Shown in pieces: positions 25,480 through 34,492 of a stretch of 64,000 bases of DNA. The notes under the pieces were generated by a model that saw only the letters and a program-made list of their open reading frames with translations, was not told the origin of the DNA and did not search any database. The translations under genes and the position numbers were made by a program. Origin of the DNA: an uncultured delta proteobacterium (GTDB lineage: Bacteria > Desulfobacterota > Desulfovibrionia > Desulfovibrionales > Desulfovibrionaceae); the NCBI GenBank assembly GCA_903843965.1, contig CAIMRY010000013.1, positions 1 to 64,000 of the forward strand, given 5' to 3'. Each line of letters starts with the position of its first letter. The stretch's first letter is position 1.

Positions 25480-25940
25480 GTGCGGAACCTCCCGTAGAGA
25501 TTGTGGGTTGCCTGGCCGGACTGCGCTGGCCCGAAGCCGGGGCAGCGGCCCTCCAGGGTGAAGCCAAGGTGCGCGGCGAAGCGGTTCGCCCGGCTGTCGT
25601 CCTCGCGCGCGTGGAGCTGCAGCCTGTGGAAGCCGTGCTCCCGCGCCAGGGACTCGACCACGCGCCGGGCCAGCCGGGCAAAGGCCAGGGGGACCAGGTC
25701 CACGTCCTGCCCGGCCCAGCACCAGCACTCGCCCACCCCGGGCCAGAAGCGCACCGCCCCGCCGCAGGCGATGACCCGGTCCCCGCACAGCACGGTCCAG
25801 GCCGGACCGGCGGCGTGGTAGCCGCGCGCCAGCTCGGCCAGGGGCGGCAGCCCCTCCAGGGCCTGGGCCGCGCCGGGCCGAAGGCGGAGGGACTGCGCAT
25901 GGGCGGGCAGGAAGGGCAGGGCCAACAGGGGTTGGGGCAT
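25467..25940 (-). CDS. GNAT-fold phage protein (T7 gp13-like position)
   Basis: The protein has 157 residues, first gene of the tail/lysis operon. The order AGPAWTVLCGDRVIACGGAVRFWPGVGECWCW..., ARRVVESLAREHGFHRLQLHAREDDSRANRFAAHLGFTLEG follows a GNAT fold, with the LGFxxEG end. In T7-like phages a GNAT-like protein (gp13) is encoded just before the internal virion genes. Acetyltransferase activity is not shown by the sequence. Confidence 0.65.
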   Translation of the reverse strand: MPQPLLALPFLPAHAQSLRLRPGAAQALEGLPPLAELARGYHAAGPAWTVLCGDRVIACGGAVRFWPGVGECWCWAGQDVDLVPLAFARLARRVVESLAREHGFHRLQLHAREDDSRANRFAAHLGFTLEGRCPGFGPAQSGQATHNLYGRFRTWKE

Positions 25941-25993
25941 GTGGTCGCTCGTTGGGTTGCAGGTTTGGACCCGGCGCGGTCCGGCTGGTGCGC

Positions 25994-26072
25994 AGTATAC
26001 CCCTGCTTTTGCCGCAGGACAAAATTTACCCATTTTTGGCCGGTAAAAGGACAAAAATTCCCCCTTGACAGG
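25994..26072 (-). promoter_or_regulatory. Shared 79-bp promoter element, copy C (tail/lysis operon)
   Basis: Read on the minus strand: CCTGTCAA, first TTTTTGTCC, TTTTACCGGCCAAAAATGGG, second box ATTTTGTCC, 17 bp, TATACT. It lies 54 bp upstream of the GNAT-like gene and has the same length and spacing as copies A and B. Confidence 0.88.
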
Positions 26073-26382
26073 CTTTGGAGCAGGGGATTGAATTGTCATT
26101 CGGCTGATTCCGGCACCGCTGCGTGGGCTGCTGCGCCGCTGCTCCGGGCGAGGCCCAGGAGAAAGCGGACAGGCGTCGGCGAATGGGCGTCGGCGAATGG
26201 GCGCAGACCGCCAGGCCCAGGCGGGCCGCGACAGGCCGTCTGCGCCCTTCAGCCTAGGCGGGCAGGCCCTGGCGGGTTGGCGCAGACGGAATGCTGGGAC
26301 GGGAAAGCGGAAGCGGTCAGAATGAGGCGCTGAGGCGCAGGCGGGCGGGTGCGGTCAGTCGTGCGCAATGGCCGGGCGCAAT

Positions 26383-26450
26383 GGCCGGGCGCAGGCGAGA
26401 GGCCTGGGGTGGCCGGGCGCAGGCGAGAGGCCTGGGGTGGCCGGGCGCAG
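26383..26450. repeat. 28-bp tandem direct repeat, 2.4 copies
   Basis: Units at 26383-26410 and 26411-26438, starting GGCCGGGCGCAGGCGAGAGG, are identical; a third partial copy ends at 26450. There are no spacers, so it is not a CRISPR array. Confidence 0.9.
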
Positions 26451-26498
26451 ACAGACAGGCGGGCAGGCGGACAGGCGGACAGACTCCCCGGAAAGCGC

Positions 26499-26537
26499 AA
26501 ACCCCCCGACAAGACCTGTGTCCTGCCGGGGGGTTTT
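26499..26537 (-). terminator. Hairpin downstream of the D,D-carboxypeptidase gene
   Basis: AAACCCCCCGACA and TGCCGGGGGGTTT form a long stem about 40 bp after the stop of the minus-strand gene. Confidence 0.75.
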
Positions 26538-26575
26538 GCCGGGGCGTTTCGCTGGGGTGTTGTCCCGCGCTGGCG

Positions 26576-27943
26576 CTATTCCTCCGTCACCAGGCCGTGG
26601 CCCAGCATGCGCTCGGTCTTGCGGGCGTCTGCGGCGTTGGCGTAGGGGCCCACCAGCACGCGGTAGAACCTGCCCCTGCCTCCGAGCATGGTGGCCACAA
26701 CCTTCACGGGCAGGCCCTTCTTCTCAAGGTGCTGGGCGCGGCGCGCGGCCCGCTGGCGCGACTGGAACGAGCTCTCCTGGATGGCGTACTCGCCCTGGGC
26801 GGTCTTGCGCTGGACAAGGTTGCCGTTGCTGCCGGAGCTGCCCGCGTTGCCGGAAGCGCTGGCGCTCCTGGCCTCGCTGGCGGGCGCGACGGGCGCGACG
26901 GGCGCGACGAAAGACGCGGTGGAAGATGCGGCGGAATATGTGACCGGAGACGCAGCCGGAGACGCGGCCACACGCTGGCTCAGCTCCACCTTGGCGTCGG
27001 CCAGCACCAGCGCGTCCCTCAGGTCGCGGTCCTGGCGCGGGGCGGCCTGGGTCAGGGCCAGGGGCAGCTTGCCCGAGCCCTTGTGCTCGTCCAGGGTGGC
27101 GATGCTTTGGCCCTGGCCCGTCCGCTGGAACGCGATGTCCAGCAACTGGCGGGTGACTGCGGCGCGGGCGCCGGCGCTGCGCGCGCCCAGCACCACGGCG
27201 ATGACGCGGGAATCGCCGTGCTTGGCCGTGACCACGTTGTTGTAGCCCGAGGCGCGGATGTATCCGGTCTTGAGCCCGTCCACCCCGTCATAGGAGGAGA
27301 GCAGGCGGTTGGCGTTGTGGTGGTTCAGGTTGTTGTGCACGTAGGTGGTCATGGAGTGGAAGGCCAGGGCCTGCGGGAAGCGGCGCAGGTAGCTGGCCGA
27401 GAGTTTGAGCATGTCGCGCGCGGTGGTCAGTTGCCCGTCTGCGGGCATGCCGTTGGGGTTCATAAACACCGTGCCGGTCATGCCCAGCTCCTGGGCTTTG
27501 GCGTTCATGGCCGCCACAAAGGGGTGCACGTCCTCGCTGCCGCAGAGGTGCTGGGCCAGGGCCACGCAGGCGTCGTTGCCGCTGGCCACGGCGATGCCCT
27601 TCATGATCTCGCGCACGATGACCCGCTCCCCGGGGCGGATGTTCATGAGCGAGCCCCCGGCCTGGGTGGCCTCGGGCGTCACGAGCACGGTGTCGGTCAG
27701 GGCCAGGCGCTTCTCCTGCAGGGCCTCGAAGGTCAGGTACAAGGTCAGCACCTTGGTCAGGGAGGCCGGCGGGATCTGCTCATCGGCGTTCTGCTCGTAG
27801 ACGATATTGCCTGTGCCCAGGTCCATGGCGATGGCCGACCTGGCGCGCAGTTCGCCTGTGTGGCGGAGGGCGGCATGCACTGGGCTTGCGCCTATCATCA
27901 TAAGGAGCAGTGTCAGGACAATGACGTTGCTGTTCGTTCGCAT
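26576..27943 (-). CDS. D-alanyl-D-alanine carboxypeptidase (S11) with C-terminal SPOR-like domain
   Basis: The protein has 455 residues. A signal peptide (MRTNSNVIVLTLLLMMIGASPVHA) is followed by the penicillin-binding catalytic triad motifs ASLTK (about residue 60), SGN (about 121) and KTGY (about 222). A low-complexity Ala/Ser/Val linker (about 325-375) leads to YAIQESSFQSRQRAARRAQHLEKKGLPVKVV...RVLVGPYANAADARKTERML, a SPOR-like peptidoglycan-binding domain. It trims the terminal D-Ala of pentapeptides in the periplasm and is probably drawn to the septum by SPOR. Confidence 0.92.
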   Translation of the reverse strand: MRTNSNVIVLTLLLMMIGASPVHAALRHTGELRARSAIAMDLGTGNIVYEQNADEQIPPASLTKVLTLYLTFEALQEKRLALTDTVLVTPEATQAGGSLMNIRPGERVIVREIMKGIAVASGNDACVALAQHLCGSEDVHPFVAAMNAKAQELGMTGTVFMNPNGMPADGQLTTARDMLKLSASYLRRFPQALAFHSMTTYVHNNLNHHNANRLLSSYDGVDGLKTGYIRASGYNNVVTAKHGDSRVIAVVLGARSAGARAAVTRQLLDIAFQRTGQGQSIATLDEHKGSGKLPLALTQAAPRQDRDLRDALVLADAKVELSQRVAASPAASPVTYSAASSTASFVAPVAPVAPASEARSASASGNAGSSGSNGNLVQRKTAQGEYAIQESSFQSRQRAARRAQHLEKKGLPVKVVATMLGGRGRFYRVLVGPYANAADARKTERMLGHGLVTEE

Positions 27944-28054
27944 GGCTTCCCGCTGTGTTTCAAATTATCCTGGTCTGCCCCAACCAAAACCGTCCGGGGA
28001 GCGCACCTTAGCCTCGGAGGGGGGCGGCTGGCAAGCCCAGGCCGCCTGCTTTTG

Positions 28055-29251
28055 TCATACATTTTTCACCGCGCTTTCCACGCGGTTGCGGCCATTAGCC
28101 TTGGCCACGTACAGGGCCTGGTCGGCCCGGCGGTAAAACTCGTCCGTCGACTCGTCGCCGTCGGTCTCGGCCACGCCAAAGCTGGCGGTGATGGCCAGCC
28201 CGCTGAGGGCGGCGGCGGCCACGCCCAGCCGGAGCTTTTCCGCAGCCTGCCTGCCCTATTCAATATCCGTGCCGGGCAACAGCACGGCAAATTCTTCTCC
28301 CCCCAGCCGGTACAGCGTGTCCGACTCGCGCACGGACGCCCTGATCCGCTCCGCGAATTCCTGCAGCACATGGTCGCCGCGCTGGTGCCCGTGCCCGTCG
28401 TTCACGTTTTTGAACAGGTCCAGGTCCATCATCACCAGGCACAGGCGCGCGCCCTGGCGCCTGGCCTTGGAGAACTCGCGCCTGATCTCCACGTCCCAGG
28501 TGCGCCGGTTGTAGGCCCCGGTGAGCTTGTCCGTGCTGGCCTGGGTCTCCAGGCTGCGGTTCAGGCTCTCCAGGTGCTCGCGGTCGCGCACCACCTCGGC
28601 CACCATGGGCCGGAACAGCAGCAGGCCGATCAGCAGCAGCCCGGCAAGGGCCGCGCCCAAGAGCACCTTGACCAGGTCGCGCAGGTTTTCCAGGGTCCGC
28701 TCGCCCAGCCGCTGCAAGGCGTCCATGCGCTTGTCCAGACCCTCCAGCAGGGCGTCGCCGCTCTGACGAAAACGCCCCACGGCCTTCTTGTCCACGTCCC
28801 GGCCCTGGGCCATGGCCGTGCGCCACTCCCCGGCCTGGGTGACAAAGTCGTGGTACAGGGCCTCTGTCCCGTCCTCGTCCCCGCGCAATATGCTCAAGGC
28901 CGGGCTGCCCTCGGGCAGGCTCAGGGCCTGCGCCGGGCCATGCGCCAGCATCTCGTGCCCCTGCCCCAGCTCGCGCAGCACCTCATCCAGCTCCCGCAGC
29001 CTGGCCAGACGCTCGTCGCCTGCGTCGTCGTCGGCGCGCATGACCAGGATGTCCACGCGCTGGCAAAGCATGCGCTGCCGCCCGGCCACGTTCAGCAGCC
29101 TGGCCCCCAGCACCTCGCTGCTCACGGCGTTGTCCATGAGCGCATAGCTGGCCAGGGTGAGCACGGCGACGATGCCCAGGGCCAGAAGGTAGCGCAAGGT
29201 CAGCCGCGTGTGCAGGGATATTCCGGCCAATGGATTCATGCGCTGCGCCAC
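28055..29251 (-). pseudogene. Membrane GGDEF diguanylate cyclase interrupted by an in-frame TAG
   Basis: GTG 29251 starts a protein with an N-terminal membrane helix, a periplasmic type-IV-pili-sensor-like helical region (SSEVLGARLLNVAGRQRMLCQRV), a second membrane helix and a GGDEF domain with intact RLGGEEF active site. At 28256-28258 a TAG follows LLPGTDIE. In the same frame the rest of the domain continues normally (AAEKLRLGVAAAALSGLAITASFGVAE..., YRRADQALYVAKANGRNRVE) to TGA at 28055-28057. A single nonsense change explains this. The 331-residue product lacks the last strands and helices of GGDEF and is probably inactive. Confidence 0.8.
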
Positions 29252-29457
29252 TGTCCGCCTTCATCTTTCAATCAGCAGCCACCCCGCCGCAATTTTTTAC
29301 CATTTTTCTAGACATATTTTCACAGACCCGTCAAGCGCTGGCAAAAGGATTCTCCTTCCGAGCCTGCGCCAATTCAGACAGGAACGGTTCTTGACATCGC
29401 CGGGCCAGGACCATAATGTATAACACTAACTATTCATCAAAAGGGTCGTGAATTCCT

Positions 29458-29847
29458 ATGATGCTTTCCTGCCCCCCTCTTGCCTATCCGCCCCGCGTGC
29501 TCGTTGTCGAGGACGAACGCATCATCGCCATGGCCACTGCGGTGAACCTGCAGCGCATGGGCTGCGAGGTGGTGGCCACCGCAGCCACCGGGCAGCAGGC
29601 CGTGGACTATGCCGCGCGCCAAAAGCCCGACGTGGTGCTCATGGACATCATGCTCCAGGGGAACATGACCGGCATCGAGGCCGCGCGGCAGATACGCCAC
29701 GCCTCGCCAACCCTGCCCATCATCTACTGCACGGCCTACACCGACCCGGGCACCAGGGCCCAGGCCGCCCTGACCAACCCCAAGGCCTTCATGGGCAAGC
29801 CGCTCAACTACAGCGAGCTCAAGTCCCTCATCGACGACCTGGGATGA
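29458..29847 (+). CDS. Single-domain response regulator
   Basis: The protein has 129 residues. RVLVVEDERIIAMATAVNLQRMGC with acidic residues E18/D19, the phosphoacceptor in VVLMDIMLQGNMTG, conserved Thr in IIYCTAYTD and Lys in FMGKPLNYSEL make a complete receiver domain. There is no output domain. It overlaps the next gene (ATGA), so the two are co-expressed. Confidence 0.9.
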   Translation: MMLSCPPLAYPPRVLVVEDERIIAMATAVNLQRMGCEVVATAATGQQAVDYAARQKPDVVLMDIMLQGNMTGIEAARQIRHASPTLPIIYCTAYTDPGTRAQAALTNPKAFMGKPLNYSELKSLIDDLG

Positions 29848-30911
29848 ACAAAAGCGTGCTGCCGTCTTCACGGGTCCTGGCGGCCCTGCTGTTCATGCTG
29901 GCCTGCGCGCTGTTGACCCCGTGCGCCACGGCCCTGGCCTCGGGCGCGCTGCCCTGGTTCGCGCCCGGCCAGCAGACCAACGCCAGCGCCGCAAACGCCA
30001 GTACCGCCAACGCCTCTGCCCCGGCCCATGCGGCCAAGGCCAGCGCCCCTGATCCCCAGGCCGCGATCCTGACCCTGCTGGCCGCCTGCCCTGCCCCGGC
30101 AAACGCCACCGCAGCCAGCCCCGACCCCGCCGTGCAGGCGGCTGTCCTGGTGCTGCTCGCCGCCTGCCCCGGCCCGGCGGCAGCGCCCGTGGCAGCCGCC
30201 ATACCCGCCGCCATACCCGCCGCCGCCAGCCCGGACCCGGTCGCCCAGGCCGCGATCCTGGCCCGGCTTTCCGTCGCCCCTGTCCCGCCAGCCAGCCCAG
30301 ACTCCTCTGCCGAGCCCACCGACCCCGACGGCCAGGCCCAGTTCGCGGTGCTGCGGCGCTACTTCCGCAGCCAGCTGACCCTGGCCGAGGATTTCCCGGA
30401 GGTCTTCTCCCGCCGCGTCAAGGACAGCGAGACCATGGCCTACATGACCATGTGCGCCATGCAGCGCAAGCGCGGGCTGCTGGAGCGCTTCCGCTCCGCA
30501 GAGGTGGATGTTTCGCGGCTTGTCTTCACCCGGGTGACCAGCGACCCGGATCTGGCGCGCATCCGCGTCACCGGCCGGTACAGCTTCACCCTTGGGCCAC
30601 GGGCAAAGGTTGAGGAAGAACCACGGGCCACAGGAGCTGAAGGCCCGCAGTCCCGGATTGAGGACGCCGCAATGGTCCGGACAGAGGGGAATCCGCAGGC
30701 TGCGCCAGATGGCGGGTCGAATGGCGGGCCGAATGGCGGGCCGAAGGCCCTGTCGACTGCCGCGCTGGCTGCCCTGTCGCATGACGGGCCGAATGCCCAT
30801 GTGGTGGAGCACAGGGTCGAGGAGACCCTGGTGGAGGATGCGCTGTTCGTGCTCTTGCCCGAGATGGGCGAGTGGAAAATCTACGAGCGCCGCGAGGGCT
30901 GGCGGCCGTAG
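29844..30911 (+). CDS. Secreted Ala/Pro-rich protein of unknown function
   Basis: The protein has 355 residues. It has a signal peptide (LLFMLACALLTPCATALA) and a repeat region in which a DPxxQAAILxLLAACPxP unit occurs three times (about 70-150). The conserved C-terminal part (FAVLRRYFRSQLTLAEDFPEVFSRRVKDSETMAYMTMCAMQRKRGLLERF, then VTGRYSFTLGP...VEETLVEDALFVLLPEMGEWKIYERR) looks like a DUF4864 or NTF2-like periplasmic domain. It is interrupted by a GPNGGP repeat insert. Function is unknown. Confidence 0.7.
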   Translation: MNKSVLPSSRVLAALLFMLACALLTPCATALASGALPWFAPGQQTNASAANASTANASAPAHAAKASAPDPQAAILTLLAACPAPANATAASPDPAVQAAVLVLLAACPGPAAAPVAAAIPAAIPAAASPDPVAQAAILARLSVAPVPPASPDSSAEPTDPDGQAQFAVLRRYFRSQLTLAEDFPEVFSRRVKDSETMAYMTMCAMQRKRGLLERFRSAEVDVSRLVFTRVTSDPDLARIRVTGRYSFTLGPRAKVEEEPRATGAEGPQSRIEDAAMVRTEGNPQAAPDGGSNGGPNGGPKALSTAALAALSHDGPNAHVVEHRVEETLVEDALFVLLPEMGEWKIYERREGWRP

Positions 30912-30960
30912 GGCCTGGCCTCTGTTGGCTTCAGTTGGCCTCAGCTGGCCTCAGCTGGCC

Positions 30961-32559
30961 TCAGCTGGCCGCCCTGTCCAGAACGTTTCCCTGACCATCA
31001 ACGCGCCCGGCGGCCTGCCCCTTGTCCAGACCTGCGGCCAGATCCTTGTCCAGCCCCTCGTCCAGGCGCTCGTCCAAGTTTGCGGCCAGATCCTCACCTG
31101 GTCGAGGCAGACCCTGCGCCTCGGCCAGCACCACGCGGTTGCGGCCGCTGTTCTTGGCCACGTACAGCGCCTGGTCGGCCAGAAACACCAGGTCCTGGGG
31201 CGTGCCGCCAGGAGCCAGGGAGGCCACGCCAGCGCTCACCGTGATGCGCAGCCCCGCTTTGGCGCCGGTGCGGAACACGCGCTCGGCCACGCGCTGGCGC
31301 AGGCGCTCGGCCAAAAGCGCCGCCTGCTCGCGGCTGGTGTGCGGCAAAATGACAACAAACTCCTCCCCGCCATAGCGCGCCGGATAGTCCGAGCCGCGCA
31401 GGCCCTCGCCCAGCAGCAGGGCCATGTCCCGCAGCACCTCGTCGCCCACCGGGTGGCCGTGGGTGTCGTTGACCGTCTTGAAATGGTCCAGGTCCACCAG
31501 GATCAGCGACAGCGGCTGGTCGTAGCGGCCATGGCGCGCCACCTCGGAGCTCAGGCGCTCCTCGAAGCTGCGGCGGTTGCCTATTTTGGTCAGGCCGTCG
31601 CGGTCGGCCTGGATCTTCACCTGGCGGTACAGGAACGCATTGCGCAGGGCCAGCGCCAGGTGGTTGACGCAGGCGTTCAGGGTCTGCACCTGGTCCCTGG
31701 CCAGCCGCAGCCCCTTGTCGGTCATCAGCGCCAGAAAGCCGAAGCTCTCCCCGCCCACGGACAGGGGCAGCAGCACCATCCGGCCGGCGCTGGGGCCGGG
31801 CACGGGCTTGCGGTTGCGTTCCGGGGTCAGGCAGACTTGGCGGTACTCCGAGACCTTGGCCCCGGCCTTCTGCTCCGCGCCCTCGATGAGGGTCTGCTGC
31901 CATTCCTCGCTTTCCGGCGGGTACAGCAGGCAGGGCATGTACAGCTCGGCCGAGATGCCCGGATCACTGTCCGAGCGGGTCCAGAAGGCCGCGCCCAGAG
32001 CCGTCAGCGGCAGCAGAAAGCGCAGGTCGCTCCTGGCCTTGGACAAGATCGTGGCCGGGTCCAGGGAGGCCGTGGCCCGCGAGAGCACCCGGTTCAAAAA
32101 ACTCAGGTGGTTGCTCTTGCGCACCAGAAGCTCGCGCTCCAGGGTGATCTCCTCGGTCTTGCGGCGCAGGTCCGCAGTCAAGGACTCCATCTCGCGCAGG
32201 CGCAAGAGAGCGTCGCGCACCTTGAAGCGGGTCAGCGGGGCGCGCACGGCGGTGACAAAGCCCTCGGCCAGCACCTGTTCGGTCTCCAGCAGCTCGGCCT
32301 CCTCGTCCAAAAGCAGGATGCGGCGCACGCCGTCGTCCTTTATGGAGGCCTGGCGTCGGGATTTTGGCAGGCTGGTCCAAACGTCCCAGGGCACCCAGGC
32401 GGCCTGGGTCCGGCCCTCGCTGCCACGCATCCAGGCTGCGGCGTCGGTAGGCAAATTCCGCAGGGCATAGCCTGGCCCAGCTGCGGTTTCGATGAAGGCG
32501 GCGGAGGCTTGGTCGAGGCCAAGTCCCCACATTGTTTCAGGATGTTCTGTGCTGTGCAT
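30961..32559 (-). CDS. GAF-like/GGDEF diguanylate cyclase
   Basis: The protein has 532 residues, soluble. An N-terminal receiver-like region (ILLLDEEAELLE) and a coiled coil (about 110-160) precede a GAF-like sensor domain (about 165-310). The GGDEF domain follows (DGLTKIGNRRSFEERL; active site RYGGEEF). It has a RxxD-like site before GGEEF to be checked for product inhibition. The C-terminal 40 residues are a repeat-rich tail (LDERLDEGLDKDLAAGLDK). It makes cyclic di-GMP from GTP. Confidence 0.85.
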   Translation of the reverse strand: MHSTEHPETMWGLGLDQASAAFIETAAGPGYALRNLPTDAAAWMRGSEGRTQAAWVPWDVWTSLPKSRRQASIKDDGVRRILLLDEEAELLETEQVLAEGFVTAVRAPLTRFKVRDALLRLREMESLTADLRRKTEEITLERELLVRKSNHLSFLNRVLSRATASLDPATILSKARSDLRFLLPLTALGAAFWTRSDSDPGISAELYMPCLLYPPESEEWQQTLIEGAEQKAGAKVSEYRQVCLTPERNRKPVPGPSAGRMVLLPLSVGGESFGFLALMTDKGLRLARDQVQTLNACVNHLALALRNAFLYRQVKIQADRDGLTKIGNRRSFEERLSSEVARHGRYDQPLSLILVDLDHFKTVNDTHGHPVGDEVLRDMALLLGEGLRGSDYPARYGGEEFVVILPHTSREQAALLAERLRQRVAERVFRTGAKAGLRITVSAGVASLAPGGTPQDLVFLADQALYVAKNSGRNRVVLAEAQGLPRPGEDLAANLDERLDEGLDKDLAAGLDKGQAAGRVDGQGNVLDRAAS

Positions 32560-32797
32560 GTAGCGAGCCTCCCTTGGGGTGGATGCGTCCCCAGGGGAAT
32601 TGCAAGAAGCGCTCCGGCTTCAAAATACCCTTCGCCCCCGTGCCCCTGCGGGGCACCGCGCCCTTTCGGCACCGGTCAAATGCCGGTTTAATGCCGGTCC
32701 GAGCCGGTTCCGGGTCGGTTCCGGGTCGGGCCTGGGCCCAGGTCCGGGCGGGGTCCCGCACTTTGACAAACCTCGCCAAGTATGGCTTTGTGCAGCC

Positions 32798-34492
32798 ATG
32801 AAAAAGCCCGGAGTCTTCGGCACCCTGGACCCCTTCCTGGAGATCGGCCCCATCCTGGGCCGCAAGGTGGCCAACACCGGCTTTTTGCGCTTTCTGCTGG
32901 CGGCCGACCCCTTTGAGCACTACCACTTCTTCTTGTCCGACAAGCCCATGCGCGACTCCGTGGCCGAGATCGTGGCCGGGCTCGCGCCCGGCATCGCCGC
33001 GCGCGGCGGCTTTGTCCTCATGGACCGGCGCGAGCTGCCAGAGCGCCTGAAGACCACGCACTATGCCTGCTTCCACCAGTCCGACTGCATCAACAGCCCC
33101 ACGCACATCGCCCGCCTGCGCAACGCCTACGCCCCGCGCCTGTTCCCCATCACCGGGCCCATCCACTCCCTGTCCTACCCGGACTTTCCGGCGGCCTTTC
33201 TGCGCCACCTCTGGGCCGGGGCCACCCCGCAGGACTGCATCATCGCCACCTCCCGCGCCGGGCAAAAGGCTGTGGAGGCCTTTTTCGCCCACCTGCGCCA
33301 GGGCTACGGCTTGGCTGGCGTGCCCGGCCCCAGCATCCGGCGCATCCCGCTCGGCCTGGACCCGGAGGCCGTGGCCGCGCCCCTGCCCACGCCCGAGGCC
33401 AAGCGGGAGCTGCGCCGCAAGCTCGGCCTGCCGGTTGCGCGCACCCTGATCCTGGTGCTGGGCCGCATTTCGCATTCGTCGAAAATGGACGTGGTGCCGC
33501 TGATCCGCGCCCTGTCCCGCCTGTGCGACGAGGGCCTGGCGCGGGATTCCGCAGCGCTGGTGCTGGCGGGCTGGGCCGACGAGGGCGACGACTTTCCGCA
33601 GAGCCTGGTCAACCTGGCAGGCAAGGTGGGCCTGACCGCCTGCCTGGAGCTGCGCCCCGGCGAGCGGCGCAAAGCCGAGATCCTGGCTGCCTGCGACCTT
33701 TTCGTGTCCATCGCCGACAATCCGCAGGAGACCTTCGGCCTGACCCTGCTGGAAGCCCAGGCCGCCGGGCTGCCGGTCATCGCCTCGGACTACGACGGCT
33801 ACCGCGACCTGGTGGCGCACGGGGTCACGGGCCTGCTGGTTCCCACCCTCGGCCCTGACCCAAAAGGACCGGACCCGGTGAAACCGGACGCAGACACCGA
33901 CGCCGTGGACCTCCTTGCCCCGCTGTTGTTCGACAACCAGTACCACCTGCTGCTGGCCCAGCGCACCGCCGTGGACGCCCCGGCCCTGGCCGAGGCCCTG
34001 GGCGCGCTTCTGGCCGACCCGGAGCTGCGTCGACGCATGGGCGCGGCCGGGCGCGAGCGCATGGCCGCAGGCTTCCTCTGGCCGCAGGTGGTGGCCCGGC
34101 ACCTGGAGGTCTGGGACGAGCTGGCCGCCCTGCCCGGGCCGGACATCGAGACCCTGCGCCACGTGCCGCACCCCCTGCACCTGCCCTACGCCAAGGTCTT
34201 CGCCAGCTACCCCACGCGCACCCTGCGGCCCGAAACGCGGCTCTGCGCCGGGCGCGCGGGCCAGGCCCTGCTCAAGGGCAAGGAGCACCCGCTGCTCTAC
34301 GCCGGGCTGGACCAGGTGCTGGACCCGGACGCCATCCGCAAGACCGTGTTCCTGGCGCGCAACGGCGCAACCGCAGCCGAGGTGGGCCTGCGCCTGCGCG
34401 AGCTCTGCCCAGGCCTCTCGGCAGACCGCGCCGAATTCCACATCCTCTGGGCCGTGAAGCACGACCTGCTGCAAACTGTCCGGGAGCCCTGA
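32798..34492 (+). CDS. GT4-type glycosyltransferase
   Basis: The protein has 564 residues. The catalytic part has LILVLGRISHSSKMDVVPLIRAL, LAACDLFVSIADNPQETFGLTLLEAQAAGLPVIASDYDGYRDLVAHGVTGLLVPT, the EX7E region of GT-B family 4 enzymes that bind the nucleotide sugar. The C-terminal 120 residues form an extra helical domain. ATG 32798 is chosen because the upstream frame is repeat-like non-coding sequence. It overlaps the next glycosyltransferase gene by 1 bp (TGATG). It probably builds a surface polysaccharide. Confidence 0.85.
   Translation: MKKPGVFGTLDPFLEIGPILGRKVANTGFLRFLLAADPFEHYHFFLSDKPMRDSVAEIVAGLAPGIAARGGFVLMDRRELPERLKTTHYACFHQSDCINSPTHIARLRNAYAPRLFPITGPIHSLSYPDFPAAFLRHLWAGATPQDCIIATSRAGQKAVEAFFAHLRQGYGLAGVPGPSIRRIPLGLDPEAVAAPLPTPEAKRELRRKLGLPVARTLILVLGRISHSSKMDVVPLIRALSRLCDEGLARDSAALVLAGWADEGDDFPQSLVNLAGKVGLTACLELRPGERRKAEILAACDLFVSIADNPQETFGLTLLEAQAAGLPVIASDYDGYRDLVAHGVTGLLVPTLGPDPKGPDPVKPDADTDAVDLLAPLLFDNQYHLLLAQRTAVDAPALAEALGALLADPELRRRMGAAGRERMAAGFLWPQVVARHLEVWDELAALPGPDIETLRHVPHPLHLPYAKVFASYPTRTLRPETRLCAGRAGQALLKGKEHPLLYAGLDQVLDPDAIRKTVFLARNGATAAEVGLRLRELCPGLSADRAEFHILWAVKHDLLQTVREP

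Larger units (their letters stand above)
26073..26575. other. Gene-free region with direct repeats
   Basis: About 500 bp between the phage promoter C and the terminator of the carboxypeptidase gene. It holds a 28-bp direct repeat (26383-26450) and shorter repeats of GCGTCGGCGAATGG and AGGCGGACAGGCGG type. No convincing gene or RNA was recognised. Confidence 0.5.

Noticed and set aside
15875-26072. Ordinary intact prophage
   Set aside because: No integrase, repressor, replication, terminase, portal or major capsid gene and no att-like direct repeats were seen; structural genes are split over both strands with host-like genes between.
26383-26450. CRISPR-like repeat
   Set aside because: Units are contiguous with no unique spacers, and no cas genes are present.
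28256-28258. TAG as pyrrolysine codon in the GGDEF gene
   Set aside because: No pyl genes are in the window, the site is not a known pyrrolysine position, and TAG is used as a normal stop elsewhere here (for example for hypothetical and phosphoesterase genes).
26291-29311. Long plus-strand open frame (1006 codons) opposite the carboxypeptidase and GGDEF genes
   Set aside because: The minus strand has SxxK/SxN/KTG and GGEEF motifs; the plus-strand frame has no recognisable domain and spans intergenic repeats.
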